Of a DNA stretch of 64,000 nucleotides, positions 18,265 through 27,973 are shown piece by piece. The notes under the pieces were generated by a model that was given only the letters and a program-made list of their open reading frames with translations, did not search any database and was not told the origin of the DNA. The DNA comes from JAPLJM01 sp963708515. GTDB taxonomy: Bacteria; Desulfobacterota; Syntrophia; Syntrophales; Fen-1087. Location of the stretch: contig CAVPSX010000022.1 of assembly GCA_963708515.1 (NCBI GenBank), forward strand, positions 1 to 64,000, read 5' to 3'. The translations under genes were made by a program, and so were the position numbers. Within the stretch, counting starts at the first letter, position 1. Every line of letters begins with the position of its first letter.

Positions 18265-19707
18265 CTATCCCTTGATGCATCCCAGGGCGCGCAGCCTTGC
18301 GACTTTCTTCGAGATGCCCGCCCGGTGGACCACCGCAACCACCTCATCGAGATTTTTGTAAGCCTCCGGAATTTCCTCCCGCAGCGTGCCGCGGCCACTG
18401 GCCATGACGATCACTCCTTTGTCCGCCATGTCGCGGTGCACGGCACGGCCCTTGCTCATCTTGGTCGCCTGGGTGCGGCTCATCAGGCGCCCGGCGCCGT
18501 GGCAGGTGCTGCCGAAGGTATCCTCATAGGCCCGTTCGGTTCCCGCCAGCACGTAGGACCCCGTTCCCATATCGCCCGGAATCAGGACAGGCTGGCCGAC
18601 CTTCCGGTAGCGCTCCGGCACGGAGGGGTGGCCCGCGGGAAAGGCCCGCGTGGCGCCCTTGCGGTGGACGCAGAGATTTTTCAGCTTCCCCTCCACCGGC
18701 AGCGTCTCGATCTTGGCGATATTGTGGCAAACATCGTAGAGCAGGCGCATGCCGAGTTCGCGAGGTGTTTTGCGCAGCGTTTTTTCAAAGGTCTCCCGCG
18801 TCCAGTGCATCAGCATCTGCCGGTTCGTCCAGGCATAATTGGCCGCGCAGGCCATCGCACCCAGATAGTCCTTTCCGGCCTGGGAGTCCAGATAGGTGCA
18901 GGCCAGTTGCCGGTCCGGCAGGTTCAGTCCCATCTCCCCCATGTGTTTGACCATGCGGGCGAGATAATCATCGCAGACCTGATAGCCCAGGCCGCGGGAG
19001 CCGCTGTGGATCATGACGGCAATCTGACCCTGCTCAAGGCCGAAAGCGGCGGCCGCAACGGGGTCGAAGATCTCTTCCACCACCTCGATTTCGAGAAAAT
19101 GATTGCCCGACCCCAGTGTGCCTAACTGCTGCTTGCCGCGTTCCATGGCCCGGGCGCTGACCTTATCCGGATCGGCGCCGTCCATGGCGCCCCGGTCTTC
19201 CGTCGTCTCGAGGTCATCGGGCGTGCCGTAGCCCTGCCCGACGGCCCATGCGGCCCCTTCGACGAGAACCTTGCGGCTGTCTTTCGGGGACAGCTTCACC
19301 GGTCCCGTAGAACCGACACCGGAAGGGACATTCTGAAAGAGGGCCGTCACAAGCTCCGGCAATGATTTGCGGATTGCCTCGATGTCCAGCCGTGTCGTCA
19401 TCATGCGGCAGCCGCAGTTGATGTCGTAACCCACACCGCCTGGAGAAACGACGCCCTCGGCCATATCGAAGGCCGCCACGCCGCCGATCGGAAAGCCGTA
19501 GCCCCAGTGCATGTCGGGCATGGCCAGGGAATACTTCACGATGCCGGGCAGATGCGCCACGTTGGCCACCTGTTTCGGGCTTTCGTCATTGCCCATGTCC
19601 TGCAGGAGGCGCTCGCTCGTGTAGAGAATGCCGGGTACTTTCATGCCCCCCGCCGGTTCGATGAGCCAGCGGTTTTCATCCATTTTTTTCATTTTCGTCT
19701 CAGACAT
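18265..19707 (-). CDS. rtcB: RNA-splicing ligase RtcB
   Basis: A 480-residue RtcB, the GTP- and manganese-dependent ligase that joins 2',3'-cyclic phosphate (or 3'-phosphate) to 5'-OH RNA ends. Hallmarks: MPDMHWGYGFPIGGVAAFD, GVGYDINCGCRMM with the metal-binding Cys, LGSGNHFLEIE, IHSGSRGLG and the C-terminal HGAGRLMSR with the guanylylated His nearby. I took the ATG at 19707; a TTG precedes it. It overlaps the archease gene by a few bases, and archease is the activator of RtcB, so this is a functional pair. Confidence 0.96.
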   Translation of the reverse strand: MSETKMKKMDENRWLIEPAGGMKVPGILYTSERLLQDMGNDESPKQVANVAHLPGIVKYSLAMPDMHWGYGFPIGGVAAFDMAEGVVSPGGVGYDINCGCRMMTTRLDIEAIRKSLPELVTALFQNVPSGVGSTGPVKLSPKDSRKVLVEGAAWAVGQGYGTPDDLETTEDRGAMDGADPDKVSARAMERGKQQLGTLGSGNHFLEIEVVEEIFDPVAAAAFGLEQGQIAVMIHSGSRGLGYQVCDDYLARMVKHMGEMGLNLPDRQLACTYLDSQAGKDYLGAMACAANYAWTNRQMLMHWTRETFEKTLRKTPRELGMRLLYDVCHNIAKIETLPVEGKLKNLCVHRKGATRAFPAGHPSVPERYRKVGQPVLIPGDMGTGSYVLAGTERAYEDTFGSTCHGAGRLMSRTQATKMSKGRAVHRDMADKGVIVMASGRGTLREEIPEAYKNLDEVVAVVHRAGISKKVARLRALGCIKG

Positions 19708-20125
19708 CAAAAATCACCCGTCCCTGCCACCCCTTCGCCGTTTTCACCACGGCCGCCTGGTGATAGGTCACGGCCTTGATTTCTTTCTTAACCCGGTGCT
19801 TCCGGGCATCATAGCGGCAGCAACGGATGTCCGCTGTCAGGCGCCCCGCATCGATCTGCGCGATGCGGCAGACCGTCAGCACGAGCCCTTCACCATTGAA
19901 GAGATAGAGGATTTCTCGCAGAAAGTTCACAAAAAGATCGGGGCTGTCGGCCCCGTCGATCACGAGTGTCCGGGTTTCCGTGGATGCCGTCTTGCGAGCA
20001 TCCACCTCTTCCACGAGCAGATCAGACAGGGCCATGGCTGCATGGCTGAAAAGATCCGCTTGTGTTTGACCAAGAATCTCGATTCCCAGATCGGCCGTAT
20101 GGTCGAAAACCCGATAATTTTTCAC
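19700..20125 (-). CDS. Archease, RtcB activator
   Basis: A 141-residue protein of the archease (SHS2) family, which speeds guanylylation and turnover of RtcB. Diagnostic segments are the N-terminal YRVFDHTADLGIEI, LFSHAAMALSDL, LFVNFLREILYLF and the C-terminal EIKAVTYH followed by RVIFDV. It lies upstream of and overlaps rtcB, and follows gyrA by only 18 bases, so the pair may be expressed with the gyrase operon. Confidence 0.93.
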   Translation of the reverse strand: MKNYRVFDHTADLGIEILGQTQADLFSHAAMALSDLLVEEVDARKTASTETRTLVIDGADSPDLFVNFLREILYLFNGEGLVLTVCRIAQIDAGRLTADIRCCRYDARKHRVKKEIKAVTYHQAAVVKTAKGWQGRVIFDV

Positions 20126-20143
20126 TATGATATGGCCGGTTCG

Positions 20144-22654
20144 TTATATCGTATCGTCCGTGTCATCCCCATTTATTTCTTCCGGAATATCCTCAAGGCG
20201 GTCCTGATCTTCACCATCTTTGCCCTCCTCCCGTTCGGCCCGGGCCATGCCGACGAGCCGTTCCTCCGGCGCCAGGTCGATCAACCTCACGCCCTGTGTG
20301 CTGCGATGAATCAGCGGAACTGCATCCACCTTGACGCGGATAATGTTTCCGGTATTGCTGATCAGCATGAGGTCTTCATCGCCCGTCACCTGCAGGATCC
20401 CGGAGACCATCCCCACACGCGGAACCGTTTTCAGGTTGATGATCCCCCTACCGCCCCGGCCCTGCAGGCGGTATTCCGAAACGCTGGTCCTTTTGCCGAA
20501 GCCTTTTTCTGAAACCGTGACGACGGAATTGCCCTCCGTGGGGATTTCCACGCCCACAACGACATCGTCCTCATCCATGCGGATGCCGATTACGCCGCGT
20601 GCCGTCCGGCCCATGTCGCGCACAGCCTCCTCCTTGAAGCGGATGGCCATGCCCTTGCGGGTCCCCATAAACAGTTCCTGATTTCCCAGAGTCAACTGCA
20701 CGTCGATCAGGTCGTCCCCTTCATCGATGGACATGGCAATGATGCCGGCAGTACGGGGATTGGAAAAGGCCGCCAGTTCCGTTTTTTTCACGATCCCCTT
20801 TTGGGTGACCATGACGATGGACTTACCCTCCTGAAAATCGCGGATGGGAAGAATCGCCGCCATGCGCTCTCCCGACGCGATGCTGATCAGGTTGACGACG
20901 GCCTTTCCCTTGGCGGCACGTCCTCCCTGGGGGATCTGATAAACCTTTAACCAGTGGACTTTCCCCTTGTTTGTGAAGATCAGGACATAATGATGGGTCG
21001 AGGCGATGAATATCTTCTCGACGAAATCCTCTTCCTTGGTGCCCATGCCGACCTTGCCCTTGCCACCCCGGAGTTGACTTTTATAAAGGCTCACGGCATT
21101 GCGTTTGATATAGCCGTAGTGGGAAACGGTCACGATCATATCCTCTTCGACGATCATATCTTCGATGTCGATATCCTCGGAACTGACGACGATTTCCGTC
21201 CGTCGCTCATCGCCGAAGCGCGATCTGATCTCCTCGAGTTCGGACACAATGACATCCAGGACTTTCCGGGGGGCGTCCAGGATGCCCTGCAATGATGCAA
21301 TGAGGCTCATGACTTCCGTGTATTCCGCATCGATCTTTTCCCGTTCCAGACCGGTCAGGCGCTGCAGACGCATCTCCAGGATGGCTTTGGCCTGAACCTC
21401 CGTCAGACCGAAGGCTTCTATCAGAGATGCAGAGGCCTCCTGTGGATTTTTCGACTTCTTAATTACGGCGATGACCGCGTCGATTTTATTAAGGGCGATG
21501 ATGAGCCCGGCCAGAATATGGGCTCGTTCACGGGCGCGGGCCAGGTCAAACTGGGTCCGGCGGACCACCACCTGTTTCCGGAAATCGACAAAGCTCTGGA
21601 GGATTTCCTTGATGTTGAACACCCGCGGCTGCCCCTTATCGATGGCCAGCATGATGATCCCGAAGGTGTTTTCCATCTGGGTGTGTTTGTAGAGCTGATT
21701 GAGAATAACGCCGGATATCTCGTCCTTTTTCAGGTCAATCACGATCCGGATGCCCTCCCGGTCGGACTCATCCCGCAGGTCCACGATCCCGCTGATCTTT
21801 TTTTCCTTCACGAGTTCCGAGATGCGCTCGATCAGGTTCGATTTATTAACCTGGTAAGGTAGCTCCGTGACGATGATACTCTCCTTGTCATTGCGGGCAT
21901 TGCGCTCGATCAGGGCCCGGGCCCGGATCCGAATGATCCCCCGGCCGGTCCGGTAGGCGGAAAGGATCCCTTCCTTGCCGTTGATAAAGCCGGCTGTCGG
22001 AAAATCGGGCCCCTGGATGTATGTCATGAGTTCATCCACAGTGATCTGCGGGTTTTCAACCAGGGCTATCGTGCCATTGACGATTTCCGTCAGGTTGTGC
22101 GGCGGCATATTCGTCGCCATCCCGACGGCAATGCCGCCGGATCCGTTGAGCAGCAGCATGGGCAGGCGCGACGGAAGAACGGTCGGTTCCACAAGCGATT
22201 CGTCGTAGTTGGGGATGAACTCAACCGTCTCCTTTTCCAGGTCCGCGAGCATTTCTTCGGCAATGCGGGCCATACGCACTTCCGTGTAACGCATGGCTGC
22301 CGGTGGATCGCCGTCGATAGAGCCGAAATTCCCCTGTCCGTCGATCAGCGGATAACGCATGGAAAAATCCTGCGCCATGCGGACGAGGGTGTCATAAGCC
22401 GCCACATCGCCGTGGGGATGGTACTTGCCGATGATGTCCCCGACGATGCGGGCTGATTTCTTATAAGCCTTGTTCCACCGGTTGCCCATTTCATGCATGG
22501 CAAAAAGCACACGGCGGTGGACCGGCTTCAGACCGTCCCGGACATCCGGAATCGCCCGGCCGATGATGACGCTCATGGCATAGTCCATATAGGACTTTTT
22601 CATTTCCGCTTCGATATTGACCAGAATGTTTTTATGGTGAAGATCCTGCTCCAT
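20144..22654 (-). CDS. gyrA: DNA gyrase subunit A
   Basis: An 836-residue GyrA, the breakage-reunion subunit that works with GyrB to introduce negative supercoils. The N-terminus ILVNIEAEMKKSYMDYAMSVI leads to AIPDVRDGLKPVHRR, the quinolone region HPHGDVAAYDTL and the catalytic Tyr in PAAMRYTE. The C-terminal pinwheel holds the GyrA box (QLRGGKGK), so it is gyrase and not topoisomerase IV. The residue matching E. coli Ser83 is Val here. It lies 87 bases after gyrB, intact and without frameshifts. Confidence 0.97.
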   Translation of the reverse strand: MEQDLHHKNILVNIEAEMKKSYMDYAMSVIIGRAIPDVRDGLKPVHRRVLFAMHEMGNRWNKAYKKSARIVGDIIGKYHPHGDVAAYDTLVRMAQDFSMRYPLIDGQGNFGSIDGDPPAAMRYTEVRMARIAEEMLADLEKETVEFIPNYDESLVEPTVLPSRLPMLLLNGSGGIAVGMATNMPPHNLTEIVNGTIALVENPQITVDELMTYIQGPDFPTAGFINGKEGILSAYRTGRGIIRIRARALIERNARNDKESIIVTELPYQVNKSNLIERISELVKEKKISGIVDLRDESDREGIRIVIDLKKDEISGVILNQLYKHTQMENTFGIIMLAIDKGQPRVFNIKEILQSFVDFRKQVVVRRTQFDLARARERAHILAGLIIALNKIDAVIAVIKKSKNPQEASASLIEAFGLTEVQAKAILEMRLQRLTGLEREKIDAEYTEVMSLIASLQGILDAPRKVLDVIVSELEEIRSRFGDERRTEIVVSSEDIDIEDMIVEEDMIVTVSHYGYIKRNAVSLYKSQLRGGKGKVGMGTKEEDFVEKIFIASTHHYVLIFTNKGKVHWLKVYQIPQGGRAAKGKAVVNLISIASGERMAAILPIRDFQEGKSIVMVTQKGIVKKTELAAFSNPRTAGIIAMSIDEGDDLIDVQLTLGNQELFMGTRKGMAIRFKEEAVRDMGRTARGVIGIRMDEDDVVVGVEIPTEGNSVVTVSEKGFGKRTSVSEYRLQGRGGRGIINLKTVPRVGMVSGILQVTGDEDLMLISNTGNIIRVKVDAVPLIHRSTQGVRLIDLAPEERLVGMARAEREEGKDGEDQDRLEDIPEEINGDDTDDTI

Positions 22655-22741
22655 TGATTCTCCTTCACGATTGTGTCTCAGTTATGCAATTCTTGTTCAA
22701 GTACTTCCGGGATTAGCCGTTTAGCACAAGGGGTGAGTTCA

Positions 22742-25240
22742 TCAGATATCAAGATTGGACACGTACAGGGCGTTTTTATAGATAAAATCACGGCGCGGTT
22801 CCACCTGGTCTCCCATCAGGGTCGTAAAAATTTCATCGGCTTCCACGGCGTCCTCGACGCGGACCTGCAGCAGGGTCCGTTTCTCGGGGTTCATGGTCGT
22901 TTCCCACAACTGTTCGGGGTTCATCTCTCCAAGCCCCTTATAGCGTTGGACCATCAACCCCTTTTTCCCGGTGTTGACCACGTGATCAATCATCTCGGAC
23001 ATGCTGTTGAGCATGATGGTCCGGCCGCCGTTGGCCGCATCCTCGGCGGCAACCCGGTAAGGCGCCTCTCCCAGAATGGCCAATTGATTACTCAGGGTTT
23101 TAACTTCGGCAAATTTCGGTGTCCGGACGGTATCTTTATCGATACAGGTCGTGAGGCTGCGGCCATCCTGCATCATGGCAAATACCATTTTATACAGGCC
23201 ATGCTCCTGATCCATGTCCACGGTAAAGTCGATAACTTTCTCGGCAAGGTCCAGAGCCGGTGCTGCGGGATCGTGTTCTATATATTCGAAGGAGCAAATA
23301 GCCATTGCCGTTCTTTTTGCGACGCGGGTCAGGGCCTCGGCGCTTTTGAAATCGTTGTCGCTTAAAGCGGGATCCCCCGCCAGGATCCGGATGATTTCGC
23401 GATGCTTTCCTTCCTTCTCGAATTTATTCAGGATGCTTTCGATCCGGATCATTTTCTTCAGATAACCGGCAAGCCGGTTTCCGGTCATGGTGGTTCCGTT
23501 TTCCAGGCATATGCGTATCTTGTTGACACCGTTTTCAAGGACATAGCTTTTCATTTCATCTTCATTGTGGATATAGATTTCGTTTTTACGGTCACTGACC
23601 TTGAAGAGCGGCGGCTGGGCAATGAAGAGATAACCCCGTTCCACGAGTTCCCGCATCTGGCGGAAAAAAAACGTCAACAGCAGCGTCCGGATATGGGAGC
23701 CGTCCACATCGGCGTCGGTCATGATGATGACCTTCTGGTATCTGAGCCGGCTGATATCAAAATCACCTTGGCCGATGCCGGTTCCAAGGGCCGTAACGAT
23801 GACCTTGATTTCCTCATTTTGCAGCATCTTGTCAAAACGGGCCTTTTCTACATTCAGAACTTTCCCGCGCAACGGGAGGATGGCCTGATTTTTCCGGTCA
23901 CGGCCCTGTTTGGCGGAGCCGCCCGCAGAATCCCCTTCTACCAGATAAATCTCGCTTCTGGCCGGGTCCCGCTCCTGGCAGTCCGCAAGTTTCCCGGGCA
24001 GGGCGCCCACCTCCAGAGCGCTTTTCCGCCGCGTCAGTTCCCGGGCTCTCCGCGCCGCTTCCCGCGCCCGGGATGCATCGAGGGCCTTACCCAGCAATTG
24101 TTTGGCAATGGACGGATTTTCCTCAAGATAGGTTCCTATCTTCTCATAGACGATCCCTTCCACGAGCCCCTTTACTTCAGAGTTGCCCAGTTTCGTTTTT
24201 GTCTGACCTTCAAACTGCGGACTCTTTAACTTGACGCTGATCACACAGGTCAACCCCTCTCGCAGATCTTCCCCCTTAAGGGACTCCTTGCTGTCCTTTA
24301 ATATTTTATTATTGACGGCATAATTATTAAATACACGGGTCAGCGCGGAGCGAAAGCCGATCATATGGGTGCCGCCTTCCGTCGTATTGATGCTGTTGGC
24401 AAAGGAAAAGATATTCTCGGCGTAGGTGTCATTATATTGAAGCGCAACCTCGACAAAACAGTCCTCCCTGGCGCCGTTCACATAAATCGGATCCTTGTGC
24501 AGGACCTTCTTGCTTCGGTTCAGATATTCCACAAAGGAGACGATTCCGCCCTTATAGAAAAACTCGCTCTTTTTATCGGTTCTTTCATCCGTCAGCGTGA
24601 TTTTCACGCCGGGATTTAAAAATGCAAGCTCGCGCAGACGGTTCGAAAGAATATCAAAACTGTATTCCGTCTCTTCAAAGATTTCCTCATTGGGCTTGAA
24701 GGTGACTTTGGTTCCACGACCCTTCGTTTTTCCAACCTTTTCAAGCGGCGCGTTAGGTACGCCATGAACATAGGACTGGGTGTAAACACTGCCGTCCCGA
24801 CGCACCTCCAGTTCAAGCGTGCTGGAGAGGGCATTCACGACAGAAACACCAACGCCGTGCAGGCCGCCGGAAATTTTATAACTTTCATTGGAAAACTTGG
24901 CACCGGCGTGCAGTTTTGTGAGAACGACTTCCGCCGCGGAGACCCCCTCCGTTTTATGAATATCCACCGGGATGCCTCGGCCGTTGTCATCCACCACGAT
25001 GCTGTTATCAACACGAATTCTAACGGTAATGTTGTCACAAAAACCCGCTGAGGCTTCATCAATACTGTTATCCACCACTTCATAGACCAGATGATGCAGG
25101 CCTTCCTTGCCCGTGGTTCCAATATACATGGCCGGTCTTTTCCGCACCGCCTCCAGTCCCTCCAGAACCTTGATGCTGTCGGCTTCGTAAACCTGGCTGT
25201 TATCTTCTGTATTTTTTATATCCGGATTATTTATCACCAC
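22742..25240 (-). CDS. gyrB: DNA gyrase subunit B
   Basis: An 832-residue GyrB, the ATPase subunit. GHKL motifs: EVVDNSIDEA, DDNGRGIPVD, ISGGLHGVGVSVVNAL; transducer; TOPRIM: LVEGDSAGGSAKQGRDR and TDADVDGSHIRTL. It is long because of an insertion in the TOPRIM region, as in proteobacterial GyrB; the C-terminal GLGEMNPEQLWETTMNPEKR is conserved. The order dnaA-dnaN-gyrB-gyrA lacks recF between dnaN and gyrB. Confidence 0.97.
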   Translation of the reverse strand: MVINNPDIKNTEDNSQVYEADSIKVLEGLEAVRKRPAMYIGTTGKEGLHHLVYEVVDNSIDEASAGFCDNITVRIRVDNSIVVDDNGRGIPVDIHKTEGVSAAEVVLTKLHAGAKFSNESYKISGGLHGVGVSVVNALSSTLELEVRRDGSVYTQSYVHGVPNAPLEKVGKTKGRGTKVTFKPNEEIFEETEYSFDILSNRLRELAFLNPGVKITLTDERTDKKSEFFYKGGIVSFVEYLNRSKKVLHKDPIYVNGAREDCFVEVALQYNDTYAENIFSFANSINTTEGGTHMIGFRSALTRVFNNYAVNNKILKDSKESLKGEDLREGLTCVISVKLKSPQFEGQTKTKLGNSEVKGLVEGIVYEKIGTYLEENPSIAKQLLGKALDASRAREAARRARELTRRKSALEVGALPGKLADCQERDPARSEIYLVEGDSAGGSAKQGRDRKNQAILPLRGKVLNVEKARFDKMLQNEEIKVIVTALGTGIGQGDFDISRLRYQKVIIMTDADVDGSHIRTLLLTFFFRQMRELVERGYLFIAQPPLFKVSDRKNEIYIHNEDEMKSYVLENGVNKIRICLENGTTMTGNRLAGYLKKMIRIESILNKFEKEGKHREIIRILAGDPALSDNDFKSAEALTRVAKRTAMAICSFEYIEHDPAAPALDLAEKVIDFTVDMDQEHGLYKMVFAMMQDGRSLTTCIDKDTVRTPKFAEVKTLSNQLAILGEAPYRVAAEDAANGGRTIMLNSMSEMIDHVVNTGKKGLMVQRYKGLGEMNPEQLWETTMNPEKRTLLQVRVEDAVEADEIFTTLMGDQVEPRRDFIYKNALYVSNLDI

Positions 25241-25298
25241 TTATCTTTTTCCTCATCCCTTTCATCTTTTTGAATATTTCTTCATCCGGATGATATAG

Positions 25299-26414
25299 TC
25301 AAATCCTTAACGGCATAATGATACAGAAGTGATGAATATTATCCAACGGCCGGATCACACCGGGCTTCATCCCCGAGCGCATTTCAAAAACAACATTTTT
25401 CTCATCCATCACTTCAATGGCATCAATAAGGTAATTCACATTATACCCTATCTCCAGATTGCCGCCCTGATAGACGACATCAATTTCATCATTTGCTTCA
25501 CCCACATCTGGATTAGTAGAATTAAGAATAATTTTATTTTCCTGTAATTTCACAATCACGCCGCTGTACCGCTCACTGGAGATAACGTTCATCCGGCGCA
25601 GGGCATGCAAAACGGCTTCTTTTTCAAACTGAACGACAACCCCTTTTTCCGCGGGAATGACCCGCCGGTAGTCCGGATATTCGGAATCAATCAGACTGAC
25701 CTTCAACATGGTATGGTCCGTTTTAATGACACACATCCCCTGTTGAACACCGATTAAAATATCGCTTGTTTCACTCTCAAGTAGTTTTCTGATTTCAAAA
25801 ATCCCTTTTCTGGGGATAATAATGCCCTTGTCCAGCTTTAAAAAGTCCTTATCTCCCGAATAGGCGTTTGCCAGCGCCAGACGGTGACCGTCTGTCGCAA
25901 CCGCCTTCAATACCCCTTTTTTCTCCTCATCTGATTCAAAAAAAACACCATTCAGATTTTTTCTAACCTCATCACTGGACATGGAAAAAGCGGTTTTAAT
26001 AATCATATCCTTGAGCATCTGACCGCGCATTCTGAAAAATTTTACATCCTCATTAATCACAACGGCGGGAAAGTCATCGGCAGAAATTCCCGGTATTTTG
26101 TAAATCGCTTTCTGTGCCGTCAAGGTAACCAGACATTGATCGTTTTTATGAAAATGAATGGTTTCCCCTTGAATTTCTCGAATCATTTCATAAAGCTTTC
26201 TGGCAGAGAGGGTAACCTCTCCCTCTTGGTCCACGCTGGCCTCATAATCCGCCACCAGACCGATTTCCCTGTCTGTCGCAGAAATTTTTATTCCCTGTTG
26301 TGAGGCCTTGATCATAACATTATTCAAAATCGGCATCGTGGTCTTCTTTTCCACGATTCCCAGTGTTTTCTGAATCCCATCTAAAAATATATTCCTCCCG
26401 ATTTTAAATTCCAT
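25299..26414 (-). CDS. dnaN: DNA polymerase III sliding clamp (beta subunit)
   Basis: A 371-residue beta clamp with three similar domains, the processivity factor of the replicase. Typical segments: MEFKIGRNIFLDGIQKT, MPILNNVMIKA, ATDREIGLVADY, KAVATDGHRLALA and the C-terminal pocket part ending in PLDNIHHFCIIMPLRI, where the usual final MPMRL-like end is MPLRI. It follows dnaA with a 158-base AT-rich gap and precedes gyrB by 58 bases. Confidence 0.96.
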   Translation of the reverse strand: MEFKIGRNIFLDGIQKTLGIVEKKTTMPILNNVMIKASQQGIKISATDREIGLVADYEASVDQEGEVTLSARKLYEMIREIQGETIHFHKNDQCLVTLTAQKAIYKIPGISADDFPAVVINEDVKFFRMRGQMLKDMIIKTAFSMSSDEVRKNLNGVFFESDEEKKGVLKAVATDGHRLALANAYSGDKDFLKLDKGIIIPRKGIFEIRKLLESETSDILIGVQQGMCVIKTDHTMLKVSLIDSEYPDYRRVIPAEKGVVVQFEKEAVLHALRRMNVISSERYSGVIVKLQENKIILNSTNPDVGEANDEIDVVYQGGNLEIGYNVNYLIDAIEVMDEKNVVFEMRSGMKPGVIRPLDNIHHFCIIMPLRI

Positions 26415-26572
26415 AAATTCCTCCCTGCTTATTATTAACTTGTTTTTAATTTTTCTTTATTTAATAAACAATAGTATTTGTAGTAGGTCTTGTTAATGTC
26501 TGTGAATATATAGTATTTTTATAAAAATCAATGAGTTAAATATTATCATCCTGTTGATGAAATTCGCTAATA
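26415..26572. other. AT-rich dnaA-dnaN spacer, candidate unwinding region
   Basis: This gap is much richer in A and T than its surroundings and contains short TAG-repeat sequence (TTTGTAGTAGG near 26476) reminiscent of DnaA-trio elements. I see no consensus DnaA box within it. By analogy with origins whose unwinding element lies next to dnaA, it is a candidate, but that is inference. It also holds the dnaN ribosome site. Confidence 0.4.
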
Positions 26573-27919
26573 TTAGTGATGATGTTGTAAAATATTTTCA
26601 ATTTCAATAACGAGATTTTTTATTTTAACATCCGCCTCCAACATCCGCTTGAGTTTGTTATTGGCATAGATAACTGTTGAGTGATCACGCCCCCCTATTT
26701 TATCACCGATATCCGGAAATGAAGCGCTTGTGAGCTTTCGGGATAAATACATGGAAATCTGCCGGGCCAAAACAATATTTTTGTTTTTTTTCTGAGATTT
26801 GACATCTGAAATTTTCAACCCTGTTTTCATTGCAACGATTTTGATAATATCATCAATGGTTACATCTTCCTTTTCGGATTGCCTGATAATTTTTTTCAGT
26901 ACCTCTTTTGCCAGCTCTAAATCTATTTCCCTTTCGCGCAGAGAGGAATAGGCGGCAACACGAATCAAAAATCCTTCCAATTCCCGGATATTGGATTCTG
27001 CATTAACGGCAATATAATGAGCCACGTTCTTCGGCAGGCTGATCTTGTTCTCCAGGGCCTTCTTTTCGATAATGGCAATCCTGGTTTCTATTTCCGGTGG
27101 TTGTATGTCGGCAATCAATCCCCACTCAAAACGCGATCGCAATCGTCCTTCCAAGTTTGGAATATCCTTTGGAAATTTGTCGCTGGTCACAACAATCTGT
27201 TTTCCGGAATCATGAAGCGTGTTGAAAGTATGAAAGAACTCTTCCTCTGTTTTTCCTTTGCCGGCAATGAACTGAATGTCGTCTATCAGCAGATAATCAA
27301 TGTTTCGGTATTTCTCACGAAATTTGGGCATTTTGTCAAAGCGGATCGAACTCACCAGTTCGTTGAGAAACTCTTCCGCAGAGACATAGACAACGTTCAT
27401 TTGGGGATAAAGTGTCAGGGCGTAAAGTCCGATTGCGTTCAAGAGGTGTGTTTTGCCGAGCCCCACCCCGCCGTAGATAAAAAGGGGGTTATAATTTTTT
27501 GCCGGTTGCTCGGCTACGGAAACGGACGCTGCATGGGCAAATTGGTTGCTTGCCCCGACCACAAACCGGTCAAAATTATAATGCTGGTTCAAAGACGCAT
27601 GTGTTTTGATACGAGCAGTTTTTCTGGCCGCAGGCATTGTTTTTTCCACAACCGGATCTTGCACGGCGGCCCCGCCACCGTCTCCGCTGATCATGAAATT
27701 TACAATGAGTTCAACACCTGCAAGAGACGACAGGGTTTCGGTGATGATCGGTCGATAATTCTCCATCAGCCATTCTCTGAAAAATTTATTTGGAACAGAA
27801 AGATGAACCTGATTCCCCTCCAGGGAGGTTACCTTAATGGGTCTTATCCATGTGTCAAAGTTCTGCTGACTTATTTTTTCTTTAATAATATTAGTACTTT
27901 TTTCCCAGAGAATGTCCAA
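26573..27919 (-). CDS. dnaA: Chromosomal replication initiator protein DnaA
   Basis: A 448-residue DnaA. Domain I (MDILWEKSTNIIKEKISQQ, residues 1-80), a short linker, AAA+ domain III with Walker A YGGVGLGKTHLL, Walker B LLIDDIQF and sensor VVTSDKFP, and domain IV with the DNA-binding signature SFPDIGDKIGGRDHSTVIYA. Two DnaA boxes lie just upstream at 27944-27963. ParB is 54 bases upstream in the same direction, so dnaA may be cotranscribed with parAB. The gene is intact. Confidence 0.97.
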   Translation of the reverse strand: MDILWEKSTNIIKEKISQQNFDTWIRPIKVTSLEGNQVHLSVPNKFFREWLMENYRPIITETLSSLAGVELIVNFMISGDGGGAAVQDPVVEKTMPAARKTARIKTHASLNQHYNFDRFVVGASNQFAHAASVSVAEQPAKNYNPLFIYGGVGLGKTHLLNAIGLYALTLYPQMNVVYVSAEEFLNELVSSIRFDKMPKFREKYRNIDYLLIDDIQFIAGKGKTEEEFFHTFNTLHDSGKQIVVTSDKFPKDIPNLEGRLRSRFEWGLIADIQPPEIETRIAIIEKKALENKISLPKNVAHYIAVNAESNIRELEGFLIRVAAYSSLREREIDLELAKEVLKKIIRQSEKEDVTIDDIIKIVAMKTGLKISDVKSQKKNKNIVLARQISMYLSRKLTSASFPDIGDKIGGRDHSTVIYANNKLKRMLEADVKIKNLVIEIENILQHHH

Positions 27920-27943
27920 TTTTATATGCCTCTATAAACAGTT

Positions 27944-27963
27944 TTATCAACACCTGTGGATAA
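27944..27963. promoter_or_regulatory. Pair of DnaA boxes upstream of dnaA
   Basis: TTATCAACA (27944-27952, one mismatch) and TGTGGATAA (27955-27963, a perfect TTATCCACA box on the other strand) lie two bases apart in the short parB-dnaA gap. They could mediate dnaA autoregulation or belong to oriC. Two boxes alone are too few to call an origin. Confidence 0.65.
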
Positions 27964-27973
27964 CTGACGGAGA

